Assembly (NCBI RefSeq): GCF_000313135.1 | Contig: NW_004457268.1 | Location: 255,885-319,884, forward strand | DNA length: 64,000 nucleotides | DNA from: Acanthamoeba castellanii str. Neff | Taxonomy: Eukaryota > Discosea > Longamoebia > Acanthamoebidae | Direction of reading: 5' to 3' | Notes under the pieces: model-generated | What the model was told of the DNA's origin: nothing | Seen by the model: only the letters and a program-made list of their open reading frames with translations | The model's database searches: none | Position numbers and translations under genes: made by a program | Shown: piece after piece, positions 1-11,500 of the stretch | Layout: the number at the start of each line of letters is the position of its first letter | Numbering within the stretch: the first letter of the stretch is position 1

Positions 1-806
1 AGCGCCCGGCACACGCAACGACACGACACGACACGCGTACTTGTTCGTGAGGGTCGGACATGGCGAGGATGTCGGGTGCCATGAGGAGGATGAGGGGCAC
101 GTTGCTGACGATGTTGGAGAGGATGAGCACGGCGACGGTGAGTTTCAGCAGCGGCCCGATGGCCGTGAAGTCGGCGTCGGCGCCGATGAAGCCCGACCAC
201 AGCTGGGCCGTGATCTCGGTCTTGCCAAAGGTCACCATCACGATGAACGTCCCCGCGAACCATCCTATGAGGTTCCAGTCCACCTGTAACACGACACACG
301 CGACACACACGACACGCACGCACGCACACGACACGCACGACACACGCACATAAACGCGAATGGTTGGTGCCTGTAGAGTTAAGAGGCCCGTGAAGCGGAG
401 TGAATTACTCACCTCTTTGAAGACCCAGCTGGGCGAAGTCTGAGTGACGATTCCCTCGATGGCCATCGCGACGAGGGCCACGCCCGCCGTACTCCAGCCC
501 ACATTGCACCCTTCACCATCCGATTCCAGTCAGTCATTGCGCAGGTGCGGTGGCGCGGTGGTGTGCGGTGGCGCGGTGGCGTTGTACCCAGGAGGAAGAG
601 GATCATCATGACCACGAGCGAGAAGGAGAGGGCGATGCCGAGCCTACCGCGGCCTCCTGCTTGCCATCACCAATGGCGCCCACCCTGTCTTCGAACGCTT
701 CGTCGACGTCGGTGTCGCTGTAATACTCGCTCTGCTCTACATGCTGCATCTGGTTGGCTGTGCGTGTATGCATGTGTGCGTGAGCAACCAATGTGTGCCT
801 GCTGGG

Positions 807-854
<48 letters not shown>

Positions 855-2272
855 TACTTTGATTGCCCTGAGCCTCCTCCTTGAGCCAAGTGCTCTCACT
901 TACGCCCTGTTTCTCATCGTCGCTGTCGTCGTAGTCGTCGTAGTCGATCGAGTTCCGCTTCCGATGGCCGATGATCTGATCCTTCGAAAGAGGCCCACGT
1001 ACCCGTAAAGCCACAGCAGCGCCACGTTCACAACGGTACCCGCCAACGCCGCCGGACCCACTACGCACATGACACACACGACACGATGACACGACACGAC
1101 ACGACATGACAAATACGACACGACCAACGACACGACACGATCAGGCGTCACAATGGTGAATGCACTGTGAGGGAGACGTGGGAGTGATACCTGCGACGAC
1201 GAACTTCCAGTACGAGAGGTTGCCGTAGGAGCCGATCAGCACGTTCTGCGGGTTGCCCGTAATGGTGGCCGCGCTGCCTGCCGTGTTTTCAAAAAGGAAA
1301 CACACCGAGAGAAGCCACACGTACACGGGTGGTGAGACAAAGCCCCACCTCCCATCATTCTCATCGTGTCAGGGAGTCCATGGACACAGACGAACCGATG
1401 TTGGCACACGTGCAGATGGCCAGCATCAGCGGCAGCATCGGGTACTTGAAGCTGTGGGACATGAACGAAGGATTGCGGGTTGTCGGTGAGTCTACGTCAT
1501 GCTTGGAATGTTAACCCACACGGAATGACGAGAGTGAAGAGAGAGAGAGAGAGAGGACCTGATGGCGATCTCTTCGACGATGGGTGTGAGAAAGACGCAA
1601 GTGGCGTCATTGGTGATGAGCGGGGCGAGCACGGCAGATAAGCAGCCCACCCGCACCAACAGCGCTCGCCAAGACGGCCGACCCCAGAGCAGCAATCGTC
1701 GCAGGTATATTGCGAATCTGTACCCCACCGCACCATCACGACGCTGAGCCACACGCACCACCCACCGCACACAGCCGGCCCACAATAAAAGACGGGAGTA
1801 CTTGTGCTTGGCTAGGAGGCACTTGAGAGCCATCATCCCGAAGAGGAAGGCCAGTGTGTTGTAATCTATGTCGCGGTAGGCCTCTTCCGCACCAGTGAGA
1901 CCCGTGGCCACCTTGGCACACGAACACAAGACAGAAGGTTATCTGGTTCAGCCAGAATTGATACAGAATGAAATGTAATTCACAATTTTGTCTAAATCAC
2001 CCCTTAAGATAAAGCCCTGCTAAGCGAATGGTTTATTACGTTCAAACCATGTACAGATGACTGAGGCGCAAGGCAGGAAATGTCAATGATCGATTAATTG
2101 CACGTGAAATTAAGAAAAGGAGAAAAGAAAAAAGGAGGGGTACCATCCAAGCGGCGGCGAGGAGGGCAGGGGTCGTGCGGCCGAGCGGGAGAAAGGGGAG
2201 GGACGGGAAGGCATTGAAGATGAGCGTGAAGCCCAACCCGACCGACGCCCCCACCTTCCCCACCACGTCCAT
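1..2272 (-). CDS. ArsB/NhaD/CitT-type ion transporter, partial (3' end outside window)
   Basis: A multi-pass membrane protein of the ion-transporter superfamily, expected to move anions or exchange Na+/H+ across a membrane; the substrate cannot be read. Exons, in gene order: 2272-2144 (starts MDVVGK, hydrophobic), about 1914-1815 (DYNTLAFLFGMMALK), about 1720-1558 (LAPLITNDATCVFLTPIVEE, the family's discontinuous-helix signature), about 1455-1380 (CTCANIGSS), about 1290-1190 (GSAATITGNPQNVLIGSYG, the second signature), then a hydrophobic segment near 1060, an acidic loop (DYDDYDDSDDEKQG) near 950-900 and further helices at 650-410 and 290-1. A longer frame runs upstream to 2383, but MDVVGK at 2272 is the natural ATG. 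Exon joins between 600 and 1070 are uncertain. The head-to-head neighbour is the TraB gene. Family call firm, exact exon ends not. Confidence 0.75.
809..854. repeat. (GAT)n trinucleotide repeat
   Basis: About 15 uninterrupted copies of GAT lie in the transporter gene, between the acidic-loop exon and an exon encoding SEYYSDTDVDEAF. The repeat could be translated (poly-Ser or poly-His, depending on frame), but it sits beside a plausible splice site and is more likely intronic. Confidence 0.8.
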
Positions 2273-2422
2273 CTCGCTTCCTTCTCGTGTTCTTACCGAT
2301 CCGCTAGGAACAGATTTTGGGCCGTTGCGACGAGATCTTAAGATGGCTGCTTCGGTGTGCAAGCCTAAACAATGTTCATTCATCTGCTGACAATGGCACA
2401 GAGACGATAGAATTCATCCATC
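2273..2422. promoter_or_regulatory. Short divergent promoter region, transporter / TraB
   Basis: 150 bp separate the ATG of the leftward transporter gene from the ATG of the rightward TraB gene, so both promoters and 5' UTRs must share this spacer unless the transporter begins further upstream. No clear TATA element is seen. Confidence 0.5.
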
Positions 2423-3900
2423 ATGAGGAGAAGTGCTCTGGCTTATGTTGGAGGGCATGCACGGGCAAATGGTGCTCATCTTCCTTCTCAAATCTTCGCG
2501 CGGCGAGTAGCAGCCACTACGCGCGCATCTTCAACGTCGCTGCTGCAACAGCAACGATGGCTGGCCACATCAGCGGGCAGCGGAGGGGCGCCGGTGTACG
2601 GGCATGTGACCGAGGGGGCGGAGGGCGACACGGTGCTGTACATGCGCGACACCGGCAGCGGTCGCGAGTACTGGCTCATCGGCACTGCCCACATCTCCAA
2701 ACGCAGTGCCGACCAGGTGCTGCAGATTATGCAACGCGTGCGTCCAGACTCTGTCATGGTGCCATGCCTCCCCTCCTTCATCCATCCATTATTCATTTAC
2801 TTTAGATGTATTATTGATTAATAAATGCAGGTGGAGTTGTGTGAGGGACGAGCGCGACGGATGCAGGAAGAGGATGGCCAAGATCCCTTCAAGCAGCTCT
2901 CTGCCCAGGTCTCTCGCATCTTTGCTGGTACCGAGCCACTCTTCTTCTCGTTAAAGGCGTCGTCATCGCCTCACCTTGGCTCGACGCGACGGCACAGGAC
3001 CTTTCGCCGGCTTCGGCGCCCCATTCCTCGAGGCCAGCTTGCGGGTGCAACCTTCTACCCACTGCGCTTGCTCTCGTGACGCGTGAGCGCCGACCCACAG
3101 GCCTTAACCCCACACCACCTGCAGTCGTTTTACAATGTGTTCAAGTTGCTCGGGTTCGTGCCGGGCTTGGAGTTCAAGGTGGCCATGAACGAGGCCAAGA
3201 AGTTGAAGATCCCCGTGGTCTACGGCGATCAGGAGTCCAGCGTACGTCGTTCCGCCTCACTCACTCTGCTCATCTCTCTCTTCAGATTGCGTCGCGAGCT
3301 CTAACAAGAAGCTTCTGGTGGCCATGCACACGGTTCTCGTGTACAACACAGAAAACATTTCAACGGTTGTCGAGCGTATTCTCGTTGGACAGGCTGATGC
3401 GGATCAACAGCGACGCGGCCCACAATCAACAGATGCAGAGCCTCTTCCAGCAAATACAAGCCAACTCCATTGAGGTGCTTCGCCGCACACGACACACACG
3501 ACACACACACGACACACACCCACACACACCCACACACACACGACAATCTGCTGCATGCCACTCACGAGGGGGTGCATGTGCGTATGTAGGAAATGGTGGA
3601 GAAGCTGAAGAACAGGAAGCTGGTCCGCCGGTTCGTGCAGGTGATGAAACAGGCCTACCCCGAGGTGGTGAACGTGATGTTGACAGAGCGGGACGTGGTC
3701 ATGGCCGCCAACCTGCGGCGGTGCCCCGGCAAGGTTGTCGTCGGCGTTGTGGGCCTCGCCCACCTCGACGGCATCGAGAAGCACTTCAAGCCCATCATGG
3801 CCTTGCCTCAGGTAAGCCCAATTCTGTGCCGTGAGTGGTGCGTGCGTGCAGTTGTGATGTGCATTCTGACCAGAGCCCGCAACAGCCACAACAGTCGTAG
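2423..3900 (+). CDS. TraB domain-containing protein (TRABD/PrgY family)
   Basis: Six exons give a clean 300-residue reading: 2423-2758, 2831-2908, 3125-3241, 3352-3474, 3590-3811 and 3874-3900, all joining in phase 0. The protein carries the TraB hallmarks: YWLIGTAHISKRSADQV near residue 80, VELCEGRARRM, LGFVPGLEFKVAMNEAKK, VVYGDQ, LTERDVVMAANL and a final VVVGVVGLAHLDGIEKHF. These histidine/glutamate motifs are those of the Tiki/TraB fold. The N-terminus is rich in Arg, Ser and Ala with almost no acids (MRRSALAYVGGHARANG), which suggests mitochondrial import; eukaryotic TRABD proteins act at mitochondria. The last exon is only nine codons (SPQQPQQS, stop). The F-box/ankyrin gene converges on it 70 bp downstream. 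The function in amoebae is unknown; the family call is firm. Confidence 0.88.
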
Positions 3901-3970
3901 TGCACCCAACCAGAAAAAGTACATAGTGTAAAACATTCCGTTCAGATTCAACTACAACGGACTCAACCAA

Positions 3971-5425
3971 TCAATCTAGAGTTAACCCGTGCTCAGCGGC
4001 CCACTGCAGCACCGCCCTGCGCCGTCTGGCCATCCGGATGGTGCTGGCCTGCCACGGACAGCCGTTGGCGCGAGCCCACTTCACGACCTCCAGGTGGCCG
4101 TGCAGCGCGGCGTAGGTGCACGTCCGCGCGTCCCACGGGCAGCCCTTGGCCCGCAGCCACTGGACCACCGCCAGATGCCCTCCGGTCGCCGTCGCCGAAC
4201 ACGTCTCTTCGTCCCACGGCCCGTTCTCGGTGCAGGCGGCCTGCAGCAGGCCCAGATCGCCCCGACTCGCCGCCGCGCGCGATGCCCGGACGTCCCACGG
4301 CCAGCCGCCGTGTTCGCGCGCCCACCGCAGCATATCGGCGCCGCCGCGCAGCACGATGCTGGCCCACGTGTGGTTGCCCCACGGGCAGCCGTTGGCGGTC
4401 GCCCACTGGAGGGCCTCGAGCTGGCCGCCCTCAGCCGCGGCGGCGCAGGTCCGCTCGTCCCACTGGCAGCCGTTGGCCCGCGCCCACTCGAGCACCGCAA
4501 GGTGGCCCCCCTGGGCCGCGGTCAAACAGGTTCGCCCGTCCCACGGCGCGCCGTTGGCCCGCGCCCACTCGAGCACTGCCATATGGCCCCCGCCGGCCGC
4601 CAGCGCCGGCACCCACTCGTCCCACGGCGCACCGTTGGCCCGCGCCCACTGGAGCACCTCGAGGTGGCCGCCCTTGGCCGCCAACATGCAGACGCGGCGG
4701 TCCCACAGACACCCGTTGTCGCGCGCCCAGCGGAGAGTCTCGAGGTGGCCGCCCTCGGCCGCCAACGCACACGTGGTCGGGTCCCACGGACAACCGCCGG
4801 CGCGGGTCCACTGCAGGACCTCGAGGTGCCCGCCCTGCGCCGCTCGGGCGCAGGTCGACACGGACCACGCGCAATCGAGGACGCGCAGGTGCTGGAGCAT
4901 CGCCAGTTGGCCGCCCGCCGCGGCCTTGTTGCAGATGGTGGACGTGGCGATGGGACACCCGTGGGCCAGTGCCCACTCGAGCACGTCGAGATGGCCCGCC
5001 CTGGCCGCGGCCGACGTGGTCGACGCGTCCCACGGACAGGCCTCCTCCTCCTTCTGGTCGTGGTCGTTGTCGTTGGTGGCGCGCCGCCGCAGGTGCTGGA
5101 GCAACGCGAGGTCGCCGCGCCTGGCCGCCGCCGCACAGGTCGTCGGGTCCCACGGCGCGCCGTTGGCGCGGGCCCACTCGAGCACGCTGAGCCGGCCCTC
5201 GCCGGCCAACTGCGCGCAGAACCGCTGGTCGAGAGGGTGGCCAGCCGGTGTCAATGTGGTGGCGTGGGACTGCTCCCGCGGGGTGTCAGAGTCGGGACCC
5301 AACTTGACGCGGGAGAGGGCGTAGCTGGAGTTCCATCGGCGGCACACAGCGCGACAGCAGGGCTGGGTGAGAGGGTCAACGTGGCTGAAGACCAGGGCCA
5401 GCAGCTCTGGCATCACCTCCGCCAT
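3971..5425 (-). CDS. F-box-like / ankyrin-repeat protein, intronless
   Basis: A single uninterrupted 484-codon gene, unlike its intron-rich neighbours. The start is ATG 5425 (MAEVMPELLALVF); a longer frame opens only with TTG at 5446. Residues 1-45 look like an F-box (MPELLALVFSHVDPLTQPCCRAVCRRW), which would bind Skp1 in an SCF ubiquitin ligase. The rest is about 14 repeats of 26-28 residues with the consensus GHLEVLQWARANGCPWD..TC..AA, the ankyrin variant common in Acanthamoeba and in giant DNA viruses. One repeat carries an acidic insert (NDNDHDQKEEEACPWD, plus region 5030-5085). The likely role is recruiting an unknown substrate for ubiquitination, by inference from the architecture. The long open frames on the other strand are shadows created by the GC-rich repeats. 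Confidence 0.85.
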   Translation of the reverse strand: MAEVMPELLALVFSHVDPLTQPCCRAVCRRWNSSYALSRVKLGPDSDTPREQSHATTLTPAGHPLDQRFCAQLAGEGRLSVLEWARANGAPWDPTTCAAAARRGDLALLQHLRRRATNDNDHDQKEEEACPWDASTTSAAARAGHLDVLEWALAHGCPIATSTICNKAAAGGQLAMLQHLRVLDCAWSVSTCARAAQGGHLEVLQWTRAGGCPWDPTTCALAAEGGHLETLRWARDNGCLWDRRVCMLAAKGGHLEVLQWARANGAPWDEWVPALAAGGGHMAVLEWARANGAPWDGRTCLTAAQGGHLAVLEWARANGCQWDERTCAAAAEGGQLEALQWATANGCPWGNHTWASIVLRGGADMLRWAREHGGWPWDVRASRAAASRGDLGLLQAACTENGPWDEETCSATATGGHLAVVQWLRAKGCPWDARTCTYAALHGHLEVVKWARANGCPWQASTIRMARRRRAVLQWAAEHGLTLD

Positions 5426-5593
5426 AACAAACGACACTGCCGGCAATTTTTGTTTATTTATCTCCCGCTACCTTCAAATTCCAAGAAAGTTGTGGAATGT
5501 TCGTTGTCTTCGCTGAAGTGGCCATCTCGCGCCAAAACTTAAAAAACAATAATTTGTATTTTGGTTTAGCAAAGGCGTAAAAAAAAATCGTGA

Positions 5594-8500
5594 TCAGAGG
5601 GATCGGACGGAGGAGGACATCTCGACCGAGGACTGGTCGATGGCGGATGATGACTGGGCCGAGGGCGACGATGACCCGGCGGAGGTGGTGGCGCGCGACA
5701 GGCGGCCGCGGGCCGTCGAGTACCAGAAGGAGAACACGTTGGTCCGCTTGGCGTAGACGGTGAAGATGAGCAGCAGGAGCGGCGTGATCTCCACCACGAT
5801 CACGAACACGATCGCGCCGATGGCGTTCACGTTCTGGTCGATCGTGCCGTAGAGCAGGAAGGCGCACATGCCCAGCAGCGCCACCGTGCAGATCACCAGC
5901 ACCACCGAAAACTGTGTCACACGACACACGCCACATGGGCCATGACGACATCAGCATGTGTGTGTCGTGTTGCGTGTGTCGTGTGGTGTGGTACTTTGAT
6001 CATCTTGTTGCGCTTGAGCTTGGCGAGCTTTTCGCTCATGGCCTTGACGTGGGCGAGCATCCAGATCACGACCGACCCGTAGACGAGGAAGGCCAAGGCC
6101 AGGCACAGGGCGATGAAGATGATCACCGATTGGTAGAGGATGGCCAATGCCTTGCGGGCATCTTTTAGGTCCGAATTGGGATCTCCTCCATCAATGAAAT
6201 ACGACGTAGAACACGATGTCTGCAACAAAGTTTTTCCATAATATTAGTATATATATAGAGATGTGGAATAAAAAGAAATTTAAAAAATGAACGTACGTCG
6301 GTTGAAGAGGTGCTGGCCTGGAGCGAGATGAAGATGATGATGAGCACGATGAGGAATAGGTAGATGAAGGCGTTGACCAGGGCGAACATGATCTTCATGC
6401 GCTTGAGCATGGTGGGTCCGCCCTTCTTCAGAGTCCAATGCACCAGCTCCACCCTGTCATCGCCACCAATAGCAAAAAGAGAGTTAACCAACCACCAACA
6501 TGAAGGACAAGACTCAACTTGAGTTGCTGTGCAGCCGTACCAGAAAAAGAGGAGGAGGGTGTAGATGGAGAGGAACAGGTAGACCGGCAGATCGCCCAGG
6601 ATGATGTAGACCACCACGTTGGTGTCGTTCAACACACCCGTCGGCAGCATTGCAAAGTAAATCACCCGCACTACAATCGTATTGTTGGTTTTGGTTGATG
6701 AGGATTGGCAACTTGAGTTACAGAGGAGGATGGCGTACGGATGAGGATCGCTTCGATGCACGTGTGGATGATGCGGCCCATCGAAAAGAAGGTCCACAAG
6801 AAAGAGGACACGTTCTTGTCGCCCGCGTCGGGCCATTCCTGATTGGTCATTGTGTTAACATTTTCACTGGGTGGCGCACACTACACTACACGACACTGCA
6901 CTGCACTGCACTGCACTGCACTGCACTACACTACACTACACTACACTACCCCCATGCGATGAATGTCTGAGCGCAGAGGAGACGTACTACTTTGATGAAG
7001 AGGAAGATCTGGTTGACGATGGCCAGCGTGTTGGGAATCAACAGGAGGGCGTAGAGGGCCACCGCGAGGTAGAACATGCCGACCGTAGCATCGCTCTGCG
7101 ACTCAATGAACGTCTTGCCCTCCCAATCGTCGATCCTACAAACACACACAACGCACGCAACACGACACACGCGACACACACGCACATACAGCACACACGT
7201 GTTGAGTGCGTGTCTGATGACATGTAGGCGTGTGCGGTGTTGTGTTGTACCGTTGGATGGGGAAGTAGGTGGGGAAGGTGGCCGGCAGCGGGTAGGGCAG
7301 GACGCCGCAGAGGGCGCGGCCGCCGTCCGCCAGGGTGATGGCCACGCCGAGCGGGGCCCACCGCGAGAGATCGCCGGCGTCGCTCAGCGCAAAGTCGTAC
7401 ACTCCAAAGTTCGAGTTGAGCTCAATGTCCTCGCGGCGGTACAGACAGATCCGCACATTGCCCTGCGTGCGGTAGGTTTAGCGAGTGTGTCGTCGTGTGT
7501 CGTGTCGTGCGTGTCGCGTGTCGTGTGTCGTGTGTCGTGTGTCGTGTGTCGTGTCGTCTCATGAGATTGGGCGCCATACAGCGTTGGGCGAGGTGATCTT
7601 GGCCTGCTCGCCGTCTGCCTCAAGTTGAATGAACAGGCCGTCGCCGATCAGTTGACCCACCACGACGTCGTGCGAGTTCTGTGATTGGCGGAAACAAAGT
7701 GAAATGAGCAAACAGTGGATGCACTCATGTGAATCACACCGACGCAGTGCACATACCTCGAATTCATAGCCCTCGGCATTGTTGGTGATGGTCTTGACGA
7801 AGATGTTGGCCACGAAGGTGGTCTCCTCCTCCTTGAAGAGCTGGGCGGCGGGCACCGAGTAGGTGGTGAGGTCCACACAGTCCGGCGACAGCTGGAGTGT
7901 ATCGTCCCACGCGATGCTCGCCGTGCCCGGAATCTGTGTGAATATTTCTCCAAACATATTGGTTGACAGCATGTATCAGTCCGACTGGGTGGTGGTGGAA
8001 CGCACGGTGAGTTCGAACGCAGTGCCGGAGCAGGTTCGCGCGGCGCCCGAAGAAATCCTGCTCGAGTCCACACATGTGCCCTGGCATCATCAACAGCAAC
8101 GACGATGTTAGAACATGATCGTGTGAGCTTTGTTGAAGTTGGGAGCTGGTACCTCGCCATCCGAGCCATCAACGCACGAACAAGCCACCCGATCGTAGGT
8201 GTCAAGCAAGCGATTGTAACTGTGGCACATATAGTCAAATAAAAAATAAGATGAAATAAAAACCAAATAAAGATAAAACGGAAAACAAAACAAAAGAGAA
8301 ACGAACCGGCAGGCCTGGTCGGACTTCTCGAGGATGGCGAGGTCGGAATAGTGGGCCGCGGTGTGCTGGTTCATCTGATTGAAGGTGGAGAAGTAGGGCT
8401 CCACGGCCTTGTTCATCTCCTTCCACGCCCTCGCCTGCCAGCTCAACTCCTGCCAGCGCCCACCCTCAAACCTGCCCTCAACCAACAACAACACCACATC

Positions 8501-11500
8501 AGCAAACCGCACACTCACGCCGCACACACCCACACCGCACACACCGCACACGCACGCACCATTGGCCTTGGCGCCAGCGGTAGTAGGGGACCGCGGTGCC
8601 GCCGACCGCCTGGCACTCGGATGCGTTCTTGGGCGAGAGGAAGTCCTGGCCGGGGAGGCCGACCGCGCCCTGGAGGTAGGTGTAGCGCGGCTCCAGGCAG
8701 CCCTCGCCGTAGGCCTCGCACTCGCTCCGATTGGCGGCCGGCCGTACCCACCTGGGCTCCCCGTAGTCCAGCTGTCGTGCCAGACATTCCTGCGCGTGCA
8801 GCCGCTGTGTGAGATGATATGCGTGCGTGTGCGGTGGTGGTTGAGTGCGATTGTTTGTGGTGAGTGGGTTGAAGTACGGCTTCGGAGGCGATGTAGTAGT
8901 CCAAGCAGCCGATGTTGCCCTTTTGCGTGTAGGTGGGGCACGACGGCACGACCCCGTATTGATCGTTAATCAGCTTGAACGGGTACACGCACACGCCGTC
9001 GCTGCATTCCACCAAACCAAAAACCCAAACCCAAACCCAAACCCAAAACCCAAACGTTAGGGAGTGAGACCGAGGTGCGGGGGAGTGTGGTGTGGGGCGT
9101 ACATGGGCTGGAAGTCTACGGAGGTGTAGTACGGGTTGGCGAGTTCGAGGGCGTCGTCGCACAGGCCCGCCGCATTGCACTGGGTTTCGTTGGTGCACTG
9201 AGCGCCGCCTGCGCACAACGTCGAGCAAAACGGCGTCGATTCGCATGCAGCCTATACGCACGCAACACAAGCGATCGACACCGCACACACCACCGCACAC
9301 GCACGTATACAACACGCACTCAGTTCCTGCGGCCCACATGAGATAAAAGAGTAGGCAGAGGTGGGGGACCTTGTCGGCGGTCAAGTACGGGTGGCAGGTG
9401 CCGACCTCGCAGGTGGCCTGGTCCTGGTAGGCCCCGTACTCGTAGTGGAGCGCCCAGGACCACCCGTCGCCCGCGTTGACGCAATCCGAGTAGGTGCGCG
9501 AGTGCCGCAGCATACACACCTGCACCATCGGGTTCCACCTGTTCGCACAGGAGCACACGCATCACACATTGAGCGCGTGTGGTGTCATGTGAGTGGTGTG
9601 TGTGTCGTGTGTGTTGTGTGGTTTTAGCGTACAGGCAGTCGGCATCGGTAGCCAGGTTGTTGACGGCCTTGCAGAGCGTGGCGTTGTGACATTCATCCTC
9701 GGTGTCCAGCAGCGTACTGCCGGAGTAGCAGAATTCGTCACACACCAGCTTGTCCTGTCCATTCTCGTCGCGCTGTGGTTTGGTTTCAATTTCAGCTTCA
9801 GTTTCAGTTTCAGTTTCGTTTGGTGAGCAGGCTCACGTACCACGTATTTGAAGACCGAGCAGAAGGCTTGCATGCATGCCTGCTCGCTGACGCCCACGAG
9901 CGCACACTCTTGGAGGATGTTGTTGCTGCTCAAGTTGCATTCAGTCAGACCAGGCGCACACACAGAGAATAGAGTGGAATGGAAAGAATGGAACGCGCGC
10001 GTACGTTCCCGCTGCTCCATAGTTGGCACACACTCCCTGCGGCTCGTATGCCACGTTGTAATCGCCCCTCACGTAACATCCAGTGAATCGCGATACGTGC
10101 AACCGGAGTTAAAGTCACATACTCGTGTGGTTGTGTGTGTGTTGCCGTCGCGTATCATGAGAGGTGTGTGTTTGTGTTTGTGTTTGTTTGTGTGTGTCAT
10201 GTGCAAATGACACATGTGAGGAGGTGCGTGTTTTGTTGGGGAGGAAGAGAAGGATATCTCCCAGCAGGAGTCGGGGTATTCCTCGGAGCAGCGGCCGCAG
10301 AAATTGGTGGCGCCTTCCGAGGACTCATCGGGCAGGTATCTGAAGTTGCAGCTCTTCTCACAGTCCGGGTCCCTGATTTTAGATGGTCGAATTACAGTTT
10401 AGATCGGCACAGGCCGGTATGTCTGTTGTTGGGTTAACATACCGGCCTAGTTCGGGATAGAGCTGGCAGGCGGCCCAGTTGCAATTGTGAGTGTCGCAGC
10501 CACCGGTCAAGAAGTATTCTTCAATGTTTGAGCCGCCCACGCATGTAGCTGGATTGTTGTTGGGACACGAACGTGTTAAGCAAAAGCTGTTACCATTTCA
10601 CTGAAGAGGGTGGGGTGGTACGCGATGCCAGGTGGTCCTTGTAGGTGGCAAGAAAGGCATCTTTGTTGTTGGTCTCGTTGGCTGCATTGTAACCGAATGT
10701 AATGTTAGTCTTATTGTCTGGGTTCAAAATAGGAGAGAGGTAGACTAACCGGGTAGATCCCAGAGGGAGCGGTAGTACTGCTTCTCCTTCTCGTCCATGC
10801 CGTCAACGACGCACTGGCGTTGGTCGATATGAGTGATCAAATTGCATAAATTCCTCATGCATTGTTTGGGGTGATGCAACACCTCTGCAATCAGGTCCAG
10901 GCGCGCAGTCTGGTCCTTGGGCGTGCTGCACTTGCTGAAGAGGCAGGTCTGGTTGCCGGCACAGTCGCTGTCGGACACACACGCGATCGTGCATGTGTGA
11001 AACTCCGTACAGCGCGATCCTATTGGGCACCACAGTGAGTCACGGTGTCAATCTGGGGTTGGACCAAGATAAGATAAGATTTTGACATTTACCAAATAGG
11101 CAGTCGCCATCCGAGTCGCAATAGGAGCCATAGTGCTTGGTCGCGCAATCCAATGCCGGGTTGCTCACCCTGTAGGCTGACGTGACCGACTATAGATCGA
11201 ATTAGACTGAGCCTGATCGTCATCAACGAAAGCGAAGAAAGAGAATAGAGCAAAAATCATACGTCAAAGAACGAAGCGGCGCAGTTGCGGGTGGGGTCGT
11301 CTTCGTATTGCTTGGCGTGGGCGTAGTCTTCGAGGGCGAGGTAGGTACACCCAGCCGTGCCCGAACAGCTATCGGCAACGGTAGCCTTCTTGGCCCGGAA
11401 CTGGGTTCTGTCGTAGGTCATCTCCTTGCGCTCGCATACGCCCGACCACTCTTCCCTATGAAGTTTAGTTGAAGATCATGATCGGTCAACGATCAGTCAA

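Noticed and set aside
2042..2383. Transporter start at 2383 (MNEHCLGLHTEAAIL)
   Set aside because: Possible, but it would add a hydrophilic leader with no family match and leave only 39 bp to the divergent TraB start. ATG 2272 is preferred.
5423..5446. Upstream starts for several genes (5446, 20174, 41335, 13867)
   Set aside because: These begin with TTG or GTG. In a nuclear gene the next in-frame ATG is the better start and was used.
3989..5542. A 517-codon plus-strand frame and further long frames opposite the F-box/ankyrin gene
   Set aside because: They mirror the GC-rich repeats of the minus-strand gene, have no recognisable motif and are rich in Pro/Arg, as expected of antisense shadows.
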